Part shown: positions 16,771 through 24,387 of the stretch, piece after piece
How positions within the stretch are numbered: position 1 is the stretch's first letter
Layout of the letters: each line of letters opens with the position of its first letter
Origin: Hymenobacter polaris
GTDB taxonomy: Bacteria; Bacteroidota; Bacteroidia; Cytophagales; Hymenobacteraceae
Length of the DNA stretch: 64,000 nt
NCBI RefSeq assembly: GCF_012927305.1
Contig: NZ_JABBGH010000001.1
Coordinates: 1,612,001 to 1,676,000, forward strand
Reading direction: 5' to 3'
Notes under the pieces: model-generated
Told to the model about the DNA's origin: nothing
Databases searched by the model: none
What the model saw: only the letters and a program-made list of their open reading frames with translations
Translations under genes and position numbers: made by a program

Positions 16771-17742
16771 CTACTGCCCCAGCACCATGGCAAATACGAG
16801 CGGGGCCACGATGGTGGCGTCGCTCTCGATAATGAACTTGGGGGTTTTCTCGCCCAGCTTGCCCCAGGTAATCTTCTCGTTGGGCACGGCCCCAGAGTAG
16901 CTGCCATAGCTGGTCGTCGAGTCCGAAATCTGGCAGAAGTAGCCCCACAGCGGCACCGAGTGGCGCTGCAAGTCCTGGTGTAGCATGGGTACCACGCAGA
17001 TGGGGAAGTCGCCGGCAATGCCGCCGCCAATCTGGAAGAAGCCGATTTTGCTTTCCTCGGTAGCGGTTTTAGTGTACCAGTCGGCCAGGAAAATCATGTA
17101 CTCGATGCCGGTGCGCACGGTGTGCACGTTCTGCACGTCGCCCGAGATAACGTGGCCAGCGAAGATGTTGCCTAGGGTCGAATCCTCCCAGCCGGGGCAA
17201 ATGATAGGCAGGTTTTTCTCGGCCGCGGCCAGCATCCACGAGTCCTTGGGGTCAATCTGGTAGTACTGCTCCAGCTCGCCGCTCAGCAAAATCTGGTAGA
17301 AGAACTCGTGCGGGAAGTACGCCTTGCCTTCCTTATCGGCCTTCTCCCAGAACTTGAGCACCGTGTGCTCGAGGCGGCGCATGGCCTCCTCCTCCGGAAT
17401 GCAGGTGTCAGTCACGCGGTTCATATGGCGCTCCAGCAGGGCCTGCTCGTCGGCGGGCGTCAGGTCGCGGTAGTGGGGCACGCGCTCGTAGAAGTCGTGA
17501 GCCACCAGATTGAAGATGTCTTCTTCGAGGTTGGCGCCGGTACAGCTGATAATCTGCACCTTATCCTGCCGAATCAGCTCGGCCAGCTGGATGCCCATCT
17601 CGGCCGTACTCATGGCGCCGGCCAGGGTTATCATCATCTTGCCGCCATCGGCCAGGTGCTTATTGTAGCCCTCGGCCGCGTCGATAAGCGCAGCGGCGTT
17701 GAAGTGGCGGTAGTGGTGCTTGAGGAAGTTGGTGATTTGCAT
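16771..17742 (-). CDS. Deoxyhypusine synthase family protein
   Basis: 323 residues of the deoxyhypusine synthase fold. In eukaryotes and archaea the enzyme moves the aminobutyl group of spermidine to a lysine of eIF5A, using NAD. Bacterial homologues have other or unknown roles, including homospermidine-type polyamine chemistry. Seen here: TLAGAMSTAEMGIQLAELIR, SCTGANLEEDIFNL, GWEDSTLGNIFAGHV, FFQIGGGIAGDFPICVVP, and near the end ITWGKL (Lys about 295), which aligns with the catalytic lysine of eukaryotic enzymes. ATG 17742 is the start; upstream bases belong to a hairpin repeat. Bacteroidota lack eIF5A, so its substrate is unclear. Confidence 0.85.
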   Translation of the reverse strand: MQITNFLKHHYRHFNAAALIDAAEGYNKHLADGGKMMITLAGAMSTAEMGIQLAELIRQDKVQIISCTGANLEEDIFNLVAHDFYERVPHYRDLTPADEQALLERHMNRVTDTCIPEEEAMRRLEHTVLKFWEKADKEGKAYFPHEFFYQILLSGELEQYYQIDPKDSWMLAAAEKNLPIICPGWEDSTLGNIFAGHVISGDVQNVHTVRTGIEYMIFLADWYTKTATEESKIGFFQIGGGIAGDFPICVVPMLHQDLQRHSVPLWGYFCQISDSTTSYGSYSGAVPNEKITWGKLGEKTPKFIIESDATIVAPLVFAMVLGQ

Positions 17743-17754
17743 GGTGAGAGCGTT

Positions 17755-17836
17755 GTCATGCTGACGAAGGAAGCATCTTGTCAGGCACGGCTTTACGGGG
17801 TTCATCCTGACAAGATGCTTCCTTCGTCAGCATGAC
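17755..17836. repeat. Long perfect hairpin, family A variant
   Basis: Arms of 31 bp (GTCATGCTGACGAAGG ... CATCTTGTCAGG) match perfectly around a 20-bp loop. It lies 12 bp upstream of the synthase-like gene's ATG and 9 bp from the hslV stop codon. Confidence 0.92.
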
Positions 17837-17845
17837 CCTGGAGAA

Positions 17846-18385
17846 TTACGCCGGTTCGGCGATTATCAGATTGTGGTTAGTATAGATGCAGATATCGGCC
17901 GCGATGTGCAGGGCCTCTTCTACCATCTGGCGGGCCGTGAGGTGCGGCGCGTGCTTTTTGAGGGCTAGGGCGGCCGACTGCGCGTACATAGCGCCGCTGC
18001 CGATGGCGGCCACGTCCATATCGGGCTCCAGCACGTCGCCGGTGCCGCTTACTATCAGCAGCTCGTCGCGGTCGGCCACCACCATCATGGCTTCGAGCTT
18101 GCGCAGGTACTGGTCTTTGCGCCAGTCCTTGGCCAGCTCAATGGCGGCGCGCTTGAGGTTGCTGCCATAGGACGAGAGCTTCTCCTCGAAGCGGTCGAGC
18201 AGCATAAAGGCATCAGCCGTGGAGCCGGCAAAGCCGGTAACCACTTTGCCGTCGTTGAGTTGGCGCACTTTGCGCACGTTGTTTTTGGCCACGTGCTTGT
18301 CCATGGTGGCCTGGCCGTCGGCCCCTAGGGCTATCTGACCGTTGTGGCGCACGCCAAGCACGGTGGTGGAACGGATTCTGGTCAT
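17846..18385 (-). CDS. hslV: ATP-dependent protease peptidase subunit HslV
   Basis: 179 residues of the HslV (ClpQ) proteasome-like peptidase, which forms a double hexamer capped by the HslU ATPase. The protein begins MTRIRSTTVLGVRHNG. The nucleophile is the Thr exposed by removing a short propeptide (Thr7 or Thr8). Further marks are LGADGQAT, VVTGFAGSTADAF, ELAKDWRKDQYLRKLEAM and the metal-site end AADICIYTNH. hslU is not in the window, whereas in many bacteria it is adjacent. A promoter and a leader hairpin are visible upstream. Confidence 0.95.
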   Translation of the reverse strand: MTRIRSTTVLGVRHNGQIALGADGQATMDKHVAKNNVRKVRQLNDGKVVTGFAGSTADAFMLLDRFEEKLSSYGSNLKRAAIELAKDWRKDQYLRKLEAMMVVADRDELLIVSGTGDVLEPDMDVAAIGSGAMYAQSAALALKKHAPHLTARQMVEEALHIAADICIYTNHNLIIAEPA

Positions 18386-18409
18386 AGCGAAAAAAGGGAT
18401 TAAACGCAA

Positions 18410-18457
18410 GCAGGTGGCCGAAGTGACCACCTGCCTGTGTTTCGCCGCGCAAAATTA
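18410..18457 (-). promoter_or_regulatory. hslV promoter -7 box and leader hairpin
   Basis: The minus strand reads TAATTTTG at 18450-18457 (fits TAnnTTTG), 65 bp before the ATG. Between box and gene, GCAGGTGG and CCACCTGC (18410-18434) form an 8-bp stem with a 9-base loop in the predicted 5' UTR. Confidence 0.55.
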
Positions 18458-18479
18458 CGCCGCCTTCGCTAAGCCAGCC

Positions 18480-19715
18480 CTATATGCCGTTGGCGGTGCG
18501 ACGCTTCTTTTCGTCTTTGGTTAGCGTTTCCAGGTCGGCCAAGGTGCGTTTCTCACGGCGCGAGAGGTCAAACGTATTCAGCTTCATCAGGTAGCCGTCG
18601 GCGCGGGTCAGGTCGCCGGCCCAGATGGCAGCTTCGGCGGCATTGAAGTAGGTAGCCGTGGTGATGTCGCCGTTAATGCGGGCATTCTTATCACTGGGCT
18701 TGGCCTCGGCCAGCGCCTTGTCCCACTGCGTGAGGGCGGTAGTGAAGTACTGGCGGCTGTCGGCCATGCCCTCAGCCAGCTTCTTATAGCCCACTATGGC
18801 TGCTTCGTAAGCGGGCGCATACTCGTCGTAAGTCATTTTCTTTGGCTCCACGGTGTAGAGCACGGTAGTGCGCGACACGGGCGTGGTGCCAAACTGGCTG
18901 TCGAGGTACTGCTGGGCCAGCTTCAGGTTCTCGTCGCGCAGCTTCAGCTCCAGCGGGTCGAGCGCCAGCTTGCGCTGCTCGGGCGACATGAAAGCCGCCT
19001 GCGTAGTGCGGAAGTGCTGGTACTCAGTGGTAGCCGGAATAGTTTCTTCCAGCACCGTGCCCTTGCCCGGCACCTCCACCTTTACGCCCACCGGGTAGCG
19101 GTAGTCAACCAAATAGGTGGGATTGTTGGGCGTAGAAGCGCCACTCAGATACGCAGAGCCCGATTCGTCTTTTTTCGGGTCGGTAGCTTCCATGCCGTAC
19201 ATCGTGACGGTGATAGTTGCCCCCTGGCCGCCCCGGTTGTAGCCAGCCAAGTGCAGGTTGCCGGCCACCGCACTCTTATCTACCACCGGGCGCAGCAACG
19301 GCGGCTGGGGCGGGGTTTTCTGGGGTGGGTAGGGTAGGCTCAGCACGGGCTTGCCCTCGTTGAGCACGCCCTTATTAAGCATTTTTTGGGCTAGCGACTG
19401 CTTATTATACTCGGCCAGCTTTATTTCATACTCGGCCTTGGCCTGGGCCACGGCTTTTTCGTGGGTGGCCTGGGCCTGGGCAAAGTCCGAGTCCTGGTTG
19501 GCTAACGCCCGCTTGTATTCAGCTTCAGCCTTGGCATTGTCGGCTTCGTAAGGAGCCAGCACCGCCACTTGGTAGGTCTTTATCGATTTGTCGAGCGGCG
19601 TGAGGGGCAAGCGCTGGTAGTCATACTTCACGTCGCGGTCGGTAATATGCTGCGCAGATACCGAAAAAGTACCTAAACTAGCAACCGTACTCAGTAGTAA
19701 AAAAACGTTCTTCAT
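18480..19715 (-). CDS. Secreted protein of unknown function with a coiled-coil segment
   Basis: ATG 19715 opens a signal peptide (MKNVFLLLSTVASLGTFSVSA); total 411 residues. After a short beta-like start (RDVKYDYQRLPLTPLDKSI) comes a long Ala/Glu/Lys helix (about residues 50-115, AKAEAEYKRALANQ, AQATHEKAVAQAKAEYEIKL) that looks like a coiled coil. A Pro-rich turn and a beta-rich middle follow (YRYPVGVKVEVPGKGTV). The C-terminal half is helical and resembles repeat-type scaffold proteins (YFNAAEAAIWAGDLTRADGY). I do not recognise the family; a periplasmic or surface structural role is a guess. It has the best complete promoter of the window. Confidence 0.72.
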   Translation of the reverse strand: MKNVFLLLSTVASLGTFSVSAQHITDRDVKYDYQRLPLTPLDKSIKTYQVAVLAPYEADNAKAEAEYKRALANQDSDFAQAQATHEKAVAQAKAEYEIKLAEYNKQSLAQKMLNKGVLNEGKPVLSLPYPPQKTPPQPPLLRPVVDKSAVAGNLHLAGYNRGGQGATITVTMYGMEATDPKKDESGSAYLSGASTPNNPTYLVDYRYPVGVKVEVPGKGTVLEETIPATTEYQHFRTTQAAFMSPEQRKLALDPLELKLRDENLKLAQQYLDSQFGTTPVSRTTVLYTVEPKKMTYDEYAPAYEAAIVGYKKLAEGMADSRQYFTTALTQWDKALAEAKPSDKNARINGDITTATYFNAAEAAIWAGDLTRADGYLMKLNTFDLSRREKRTLADLETLTKDEKKRRTANGI

Positions 19716-19753
19716 TGAATTAAAAAAGCTGATTGAATAATTGGAAATCCTTG

Positions 19754-19784
19754 CAAAACTAGTAGTTGGCGCAGCTATTTCAAA
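19754..19784 (-). promoter_or_regulatory. Complete Bacteroidota-type promoter
   Basis: The minus strand reads TTTG (19781-19784), 19 bp, then TAGTTTTG (19754-19761). Both elements and spacing match the -33/-7 promoter of the phylum. It drives the secreted protein whose ATG is 38 bp further on. Confidence 0.7.
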
Positions 19785-19840
19785 ATAAATCAACCCAACA
19801 ATAATAACTAAGAAAAATACTATTTTATAGATAAGCAAAA

Positions 19841-19875
19841 AGCCCCGAGTTGTCTATGGTAGACAACTCGGGGCT
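19841..19875 (-). terminator. Terminator of the pyruvate dehydrogenase E2 gene
   Basis: AGCCCCGAGTTGTCTA pairs perfectly with TAGACAACTCGGGGCT around a 3-base loop. On the minus strand it is followed by a T run, 25 bp past the E2 stop codon. Confidence 0.9.
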
Positions 19876-19899
19876 CAGCTTGCCAGCACTTGATAAGCT

Positions 19900-21666
19900 T
19901 TAAATCAGCATCCGCAGGGGGTCCTCCAGCAAAGCCTTCACGGTTTGCAGGAAGGCCGCGCCGGTGGCGCCGTCCACCACGCGGTGGTCGCAGCTCAGGG
20001 TCACCTTCATCACGTTGCCGATGGCCAGGGCACCGTCCTTCACCACGGCGGTTTGCTTGATGCCGCCCACGGCCAGGATGCAGGCATCCGGCGGGTTGAT
20101 GATGGCGGTGAACTCGTCGATGCCGAACATGCCCAGGTTGCTGATGGTGAAGGTGCTACCCTCCCACTCGGCGGGCTGCAGCTTCTTGCTCTTGGCCTTG
20201 CCGGCCAGTTCCTTCACCTCGGTGGCAATCTGCGACATGCCCTTGCCGTCGGCGTTGCGCACTACCGGCACCAGCAGGCCCTCGTCCACGGCCACGGCCA
20301 CGCCGATGTTCACCTGCTTGTTCTGGCGAATCCGGTCGCCGAGCCACGACGAATTGATAACCGGATGCTGCTTCAGGGCCACGGCGCAAGCCTTGATAAC
20401 CATGTCGTTGAACGAGAGCTTCACCGGCGACAGCTCGTTGAGCTTGGTGCGAGTTTCCATGGCCTTGTCCATCACAATTTCCATCGTGAGGTAGAAGTGC
20501 GGGGCCGTGAAGAGGCTCTCGCTTAGGCGGCGGGCAATGACCTTGCGCATCTGCGACACCGGGGTATCGGTGTAGGTGCCTTCCTGGGCGGCGGGCACGG
20601 CGGCGGGCTTGGCCGGGGCAATCTCGGGCGCGTTGCCCTGGATGGCGTCGGCCTGCAGGTTGGCGGGGCCGGCTGGCTGGGTGGCGGCCGTGGTGAGCGG
20701 CGCGTTGGTTTGGGTGGCCGGGGCAGCCCCTAGGGCCGCCGACGAGCTAGCGCCGGCTTGCGGCTGGGCGCCTTCGAGGTCGCGGGCCACGATGCGGCCG
20801 TTTTCGCCGCTGCCCTTCACCTGGCGCAAGTCCACGCCTTTCTCCTTGGCAATGCTCTTGGCCAGGGGCGAGGCCAGCAGGCGACCATTGCTGGCGCCGC
20901 CCGAGGCGGGTGCTTCGGCTGGGGCCGGGGCGGCGGTGGGCGCGGCAGCTTCGGGGGCCGCCGGGGCCGGGGCAGCGCCACCGCTCTGGCCGCCTAGCAG
21001 GGCCTGGATGTCAGCACCTTCCTCGCCGATGATGGCCAGCACGCCATCCACGGCTACGGCCTCCCCCTCTTTCGGGCCAGTGTAGAGCAGGGTGCCGTCC
21101 TCGTAGTTTTCCAGCTCCATGGTGGCCTTATCGGTTTCGACCTCGGCCAGCACGTCGCCCGACTTCACCTTGTCGCCCACCTTTTTCAGCCAGCTGGCGA
21201 TGGTACCTTCGGTCATCGTATCGCTCATTTTAGGCATGCGCACCACAGTGGCTTTCTTGCCATTGGCGGGCGCGGCCGGCGCAGCGGCCGGCGCGGGAGC
21301 CGGGGCAGCGGCTTGGGGCGCCGGAGCAGGGCTAGGGGCCGGGGCGGCCGCCGGGGCTGGCTGGGGCGCGGGGGCCGGGGCGGCGGCACCGCCGCTTTGG
21401 CCGCCAAGCAGGTTGGCGTAGTCCTCGCCTTCCTTGCCTACTACGGCCAGCACGCCATCCACGGCCACGGCGTCGCCTTCCTTGGGGCCGACGTAGAGCA
21501 GGGTGCCATCCTCGTAGTTTTCCAGCTCCATGGTGGCCTTGTCGGTTTCGACTTCGGCCAGCACATCGCCCGATTTTACTTTGTCACCTACTTTTTTGAG
21601 CCAGGATGCAATGACGCCTTCGGTCATCGTATCGCTCATTTTGGGCATTTTTATTACTACAGCCAT
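19900..21666 (-). CDS. pdhC: Pyruvate dehydrogenase complex E2 (dihydrolipoyl acetyltransferase)
   Basis: 588 residues forming the E2 core, which passes acetyl groups from lipoyl-lysine to CoA. It has lipoyl domains at about 1-85 and 140-225, each with ETDKATME around the lipoylated Lys. Ala/Pro linkers join them to a peripheral-subunit-binding domain (about 259-299, ASPLAKSIAKEKGVDL). The catalytic domain runs from about 362 to the end, with CDHRVVDGA (HxxxDG active site). ATG 21666 is preferred because MAVVIKMPKMSDTMTEG begins the first lipoyl domain. The two lipoyl domains are almost identical. A homologous 2-oxo-acid E2 is possible, but MPKMSDTMTEG is typical of pyruvate E2. E1 and E3 are not adjacent. 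Confidence 0.93.
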   Translation of the reverse strand: MAVVIKMPKMSDTMTEGVIASWLKKVGDKVKSGDVLAEVETDKATMELENYEDGTLLYVGPKEGDAVAVDGVLAVVGKEGEDYANLLGGQSGGAAAPAPAPQPAPAAAPAPSPAPAPQAAAPAPAPAAAPAAPANGKKATVVRMPKMSDTMTEGTIASWLKKVGDKVKSGDVLAEVETDKATMELENYEDGTLLYTGPKEGEAVAVDGVLAIIGEEGADIQALLGGQSGGAAPAPAAPEAAAPTAAPAPAEAPASGGASNGRLLASPLAKSIAKEKGVDLRQVKGSGENGRIVARDLEGAQPQAGASSSAALGAAPATQTNAPLTTAATQPAGPANLQADAIQGNAPEIAPAKPAAVPAAQEGTYTDTPVSQMRKVIARRLSESLFTAPHFYLTMEIVMDKAMETRTKLNELSPVKLSFNDMVIKACAVALKQHPVINSSWLGDRIRQNKQVNIGVAVAVDEGLLVPVVRNADGKGMSQIATEVKELAGKAKSKKLQPAEWEGSTFTISNLGMFGIDEFTAIINPPDACILAVGGIKQTAVVKDGALAIGNVMKVTLSCDHRVVDGATGAAFLQTVKALLEDPLRMLI

Positions 21667-21710
21667 GATGGGGAGGGCTAGGCAGTTGCGAGGGTCAGGG
21701 TTGAGAAGGC

Positions 21711-21718
21711 CAAAATTA
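21711..21718 (-). promoter_or_regulatory. Probable -7 box of the E2 gene
   Basis: The minus strand reads TAATTTTG, matching TAnnTTTG, 45 bp before the ATG at 21666. Confidence 0.5.
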
Positions 21719-21825
21719 GAACATAAATGCGGGCCATTGCTGCTTAAAGTAAGCACTGGCAAATTTTGCCAGCCCTTGGGCAGCGGCGGCCCGGCCGCCA
21801 GCCGCCGGGCCACAAGACGCATTTT

Positions 21826-22434
21826 TTAGTTTAAGTGGCTTACGTTCAAGAAATTACGAATAGTGTAGCGCGCACCAATGCGGTGCAGCTTATACAAGCC
21901 CAGGTTGTGGTGCTCGAAGCCGTCCATGCAGCGCAGGGGGTAGCCTAGCAGCTGGCACAGCAGCACGCGCAGGGCCCGGCCGTGCATACACACCAGCACA
22001 ATGCCCTCGGCGGGCTGGCGTTGCAGTGCCTCGATGAATGGGCGCTGGCGGGCGGCCACCTGGGCGGGGCTCTCGCCGCCGGGCAGGTGGGCGTGCTCGT
22101 TGCCGGCCAACCACTCGGCCAGCACGTGGGCGTACTCGGCGTCTTCCTCGGGGCTGATGCGGCTGCCCTCGCGGGTGCCCCAGCTGATTTCGTTGAGGGC
22201 CGCGGTAGCCTCGTGCGGCAGGCCTAGGGCCAGAAAGCGCTGCACCGACTGCTGGGTGCGCTTGAGCGCCGAAGTGTAGACGCGGTCGAAGGGCACGTCC
22301 TTATACCGCTCCCAAAACAGCTCGGCCTGGCGGCGGCCCCGCGCGTTGAGGTCGGAGTCGATGCCGCTGCCCTGCACGATGCCCTGCACGTTGAAATCGG
22401 TTTGGCCGTGGCGGAGGAGGTAAATCTGCTGCAT
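21826..22434 (-). CDS. Histidine phosphatase family protein (phosphoglycerate-mutase-like)
   Basis: A 202-residue cytoplasmic enzyme. IYLLRHGQTDFN carries the RHG motif with the phospho-accepting His. EISWGTREG holds the acid/base region and VCMHGRALRVLL holds the second active-site His. ATG 22434 is used because RHG should lie within ten residues of the start. The family covers cofactor-dependent phosphoglycerate mutases, alpha-ribazole phosphatase and general phosphatases; the exact substrate cannot be read. It is divergent from the menaquinone genes. Confidence 0.86.
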   Translation of the reverse strand: MQQIYLLRHGQTDFNVQGIVQGSGIDSDLNARGRRQAELFWERYKDVPFDRVYTSALKRTQQSVQRFLALGLPHEATAALNEISWGTREGSRISPEEDAEYAHVLAEWLAGNEHAHLPGGESPAQVAARQRPFIEALQRQPAEGIVLVCMHGRALRVLLCQLLGYPLRCMDGFEHHNLGLYKLHRIGARYTIRNFLNVSHLN

Positions 22435-22585
22435 GAACGCGGGAGGGTGCGCCAGCGGCGCGGAACAATGCCGCAAAGTTGGGGTTGAATGGCAAACGCC
22501 CGCGCCGGCCCGCGCATTTAAATTACTGCCGCCAACGGCCGGGCGGGCCGCATCTTTGCCCCGCTTTTCTTTTCTGCTCCTTGTC

Positions 22586-22999
22586 ATGACCCTCGCCGAT
22601 ATTCAGCGCTGGACCAGCCAGCGCCCCACCCTGGCCGATGCGCTCGGCATCGAGCTGACGGCCCTCACCGACGAGTATTTGGAGGGCCGCATGCCGGTGG
22701 ATGGCCGCACCCACCAGCCCATGGGCCTGCTGCACGGCGGGGCCTCGGTGGCGCTGGCCGAAACCCTGGGCAGCATCGGGGCGGCCACCCGCCTGCCCGA
22801 CCGCACCCGGCAGGCCTGCGTGGGCCTGGAAATCAACGCCAACCATTTGCGCGGCGTGCAATCGGGCTTCGTGGTGGGCCGCGCCCGGCCGCTGCACGTG
22901 GGCCGCAGCACCCAGGTGTGGGAAATTAGAATTACCGAAGAAGGCACCGATAAGCTGGTGTGCATCAGCCGCATTACGATGGCGGTAATTGATTTATAG
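22586..22999 (+). CDS. menI: Hotdog-fold thioesterase, probable 1,4-dihydroxy-2-naphthoyl-CoA hydrolase
   Basis: A 137-residue PaaI/YbgC-type hotdog thioesterase. The motif QPMGLLHGGASVALAETLGS has the conserved Gly-Gly and the catalytic Glu of the MenI/YdiI/EntH group. GLEINANHLRGV and VWEIRITEEG complete the fold. It stands 18 bp before menF in a run menF-menD-menB, so hydrolysis of DHNA-CoA, the step after MenB, is the best reading. That assignment is by context, since paralogous thioesterases look alike. ATG 22586 is chosen because upstream in-frame residues are unlike the family. Confidence 0.75.
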   Translation: MTLADIQRWTSQRPTLADALGIELTALTDEYLEGRMPVDGRTHQPMGLLHGGASVALAETLGSIGAATRLPDRTRQACVGLEINANHLRGVQSGFVVGRARPLHVGRSTQVWEIRITEEGTDKLVCISRITMAVIDL

Positions 23000-23017
23000 G
23001 CTCCCCGTACTGGCTGC

Positions 23018-24277
23018 ATGCCCTTTTCTCCTACCCTTCGGCTACTAGCTTGGCCCGCCACCGCGGCCGCCCTCGATTTCTGGGCTCGCCTGCGCCACGT
23101 GGTGGCGGGGGCCCTGCGCACGGGCCGGCCGCTGGCCCTGTGGCGCGAGCCGGGCGCCCCGCACCCGCGCCTGCTGGTGGCCCGCTCGCTGGAGGCGGCC
23201 TACACCGGCCTGCCGCCCGCCCTAGATGCGCAGGCGCCCGCGGGCTTCGCCTTCTTTCCCTTCCAGGATTCCGACCACAACCCGGCGTTTTTTTTGCCCG
23301 CCGATGTGCAGTACGACCTGGCCGAGCCCGCCGCTGTGGCCGTGGCGCCCGCCGCCCGCGAGCTGGTGCCGAGCCTCACCGCCTGGCTGGCCCACGCGCC
23401 CGAGCCCGCCGCGCCCCTGGCCTGGCACTACAGCCCCCGCCCCGCCCCGCCCACCGCCCCGGCCGCCGCCTACGAGCAGCTGGTGCGCCAGGGCGTGGCG
23501 GCCATCGCCAGCCGGCAGGTAACCAAGGTAGTTACCTCGCGCGCCGCCACCCGCCCGCTGCCGCCGGGCTTCGACGCGCTGACTGCGTTTCGGCACCTGG
23601 CGGGGCAGCACCCGAGGGCCCTGGTGAGCCTGGTGAGTGTGCCGGGCGCGGGCACCTGGCTGGGGGCCTCGCCCGAGATACTGGCCGAGGTGTCGGCCGA
23701 CGGTTTTTTTCGCACCATGGCCCTGGCCGGCACCCAGCCCGCCGTGGCCGGCCAGGCTCCGCAGGCGGCCATCTGGCGCCAAAAGGAGATTGAGGAGCAA
23801 GCCTTGGTGGCGCGCTACATCGTGAGCTGCTTCAAGCAGCTGCGCCTGCGCGACTACCTGGAGGAAGGGCCCCGCACGGTGGCCGCCGGCCAGCTGCTAC
23901 ACCTGCGCACCGACTTTGAGGTTGATTTTAAGAACGTGCCGCACCCGGCCGCCCTGGGCACCGACATGCTGCGGCTGCTGCACCCCACCTCGGCCGTGGG
24001 GGGCATGCCCAAGGCGGCGGCCCTAGGGTTCTTGCAGCAGCACGAGGGCTACGACCGCGCCTACTACAGCGGCTTCCTGGGGCCGGTGAACGTGGCGGCG
24101 CCCGGCATTTCGCGCCTGTTCGTGAACTTGCGCTGCCTACAGCTGCGGCCCGAGCAGGCCGTGCTCTACGCCGGCACCGGCCTCACCATCGACTCGGACC
24201 CACTGCGCGAGTGGCAGGAAACCGAGCTGAAAATGCAAACGGTGGGGAGTGAATTGATGCGAGGCAGGGCAACTTAG
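23018..24277 (+). CDS. menF: Isochorismate synthase
   Basis: 419 residues of the chorismate-binding family; converts chorismate to isochorismate (Mg-dependent), the entry step to menaquinone. Seen: FRTMALAGTQP, WRQKEIEEQALVARYIV, then LHPTSAVGGMPK, EGYDRAYYSGFLGPVN and LYAGTGLTIDSDPLREWQET. These are the C-terminal half motifs shared by MenF, EntC and PchA. The N-terminal third is Pro/Ala-rich and less conserved, as usual. The menaquinone context (menI before, menD after) decides for MenF over EntC. The downstream gap to menD is filled by a hairpin repeat. Confidence 0.92.
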   Translation: MPFSPTLRLLAWPATAAALDFWARLRHVVAGALRTGRPLALWREPGAPHPRLLVARSLEAAYTGLPPALDAQAPAGFAFFPFQDSDHNPAFFLPADVQYDLAEPAAVAVAPAARELVPSLTAWLAHAPEPAAPLAWHYSPRPAPPTAPAAAYEQLVRQGVAAIASRQVTKVVTSRAATRPLPPGFDALTAFRHLAGQHPRALVSLVSVPGAGTWLGASPEILAEVSADGFFRTMALAGTQPAVAGQAPQAAIWRQKEIEEQALVARYIVSCFKQLRLRDYLEEGPRTVAAGQLLHLRTDFEVDFKNVPHPAALGTDMLRLLHPTSAVGGMPKAAALGFLQQHEGYDRAYYSGFLGPVNVAAPGISRLFVNLRCLQLRPEQAVLYAGTGLTIDSDPLREWQETELKMQTVGSELMRGRAT

Positions 24278-24283
24278 GGGAAA

Positions 24284-24387
24284 AAAGAACGTCATGCTGA
24301 GCTGGCCGAAGCATCTCTACCGCGCCGCTCGGGCGTCGTTCAACGACGTGGTAGAGATGCTTCGGCCAGCTCAGCATGACGTTCTTT
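24284..24387. repeat. Long perfect hairpin, family A, overlapping the menD start
   Basis: Arms of about 38 bp (AAAGAACGTCATGCTGAGC ... GCATCTCTACC and its complement) around a 28-bp loop. The right arm contains the annotated menD ATG at 24376. Confidence 0.92.
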
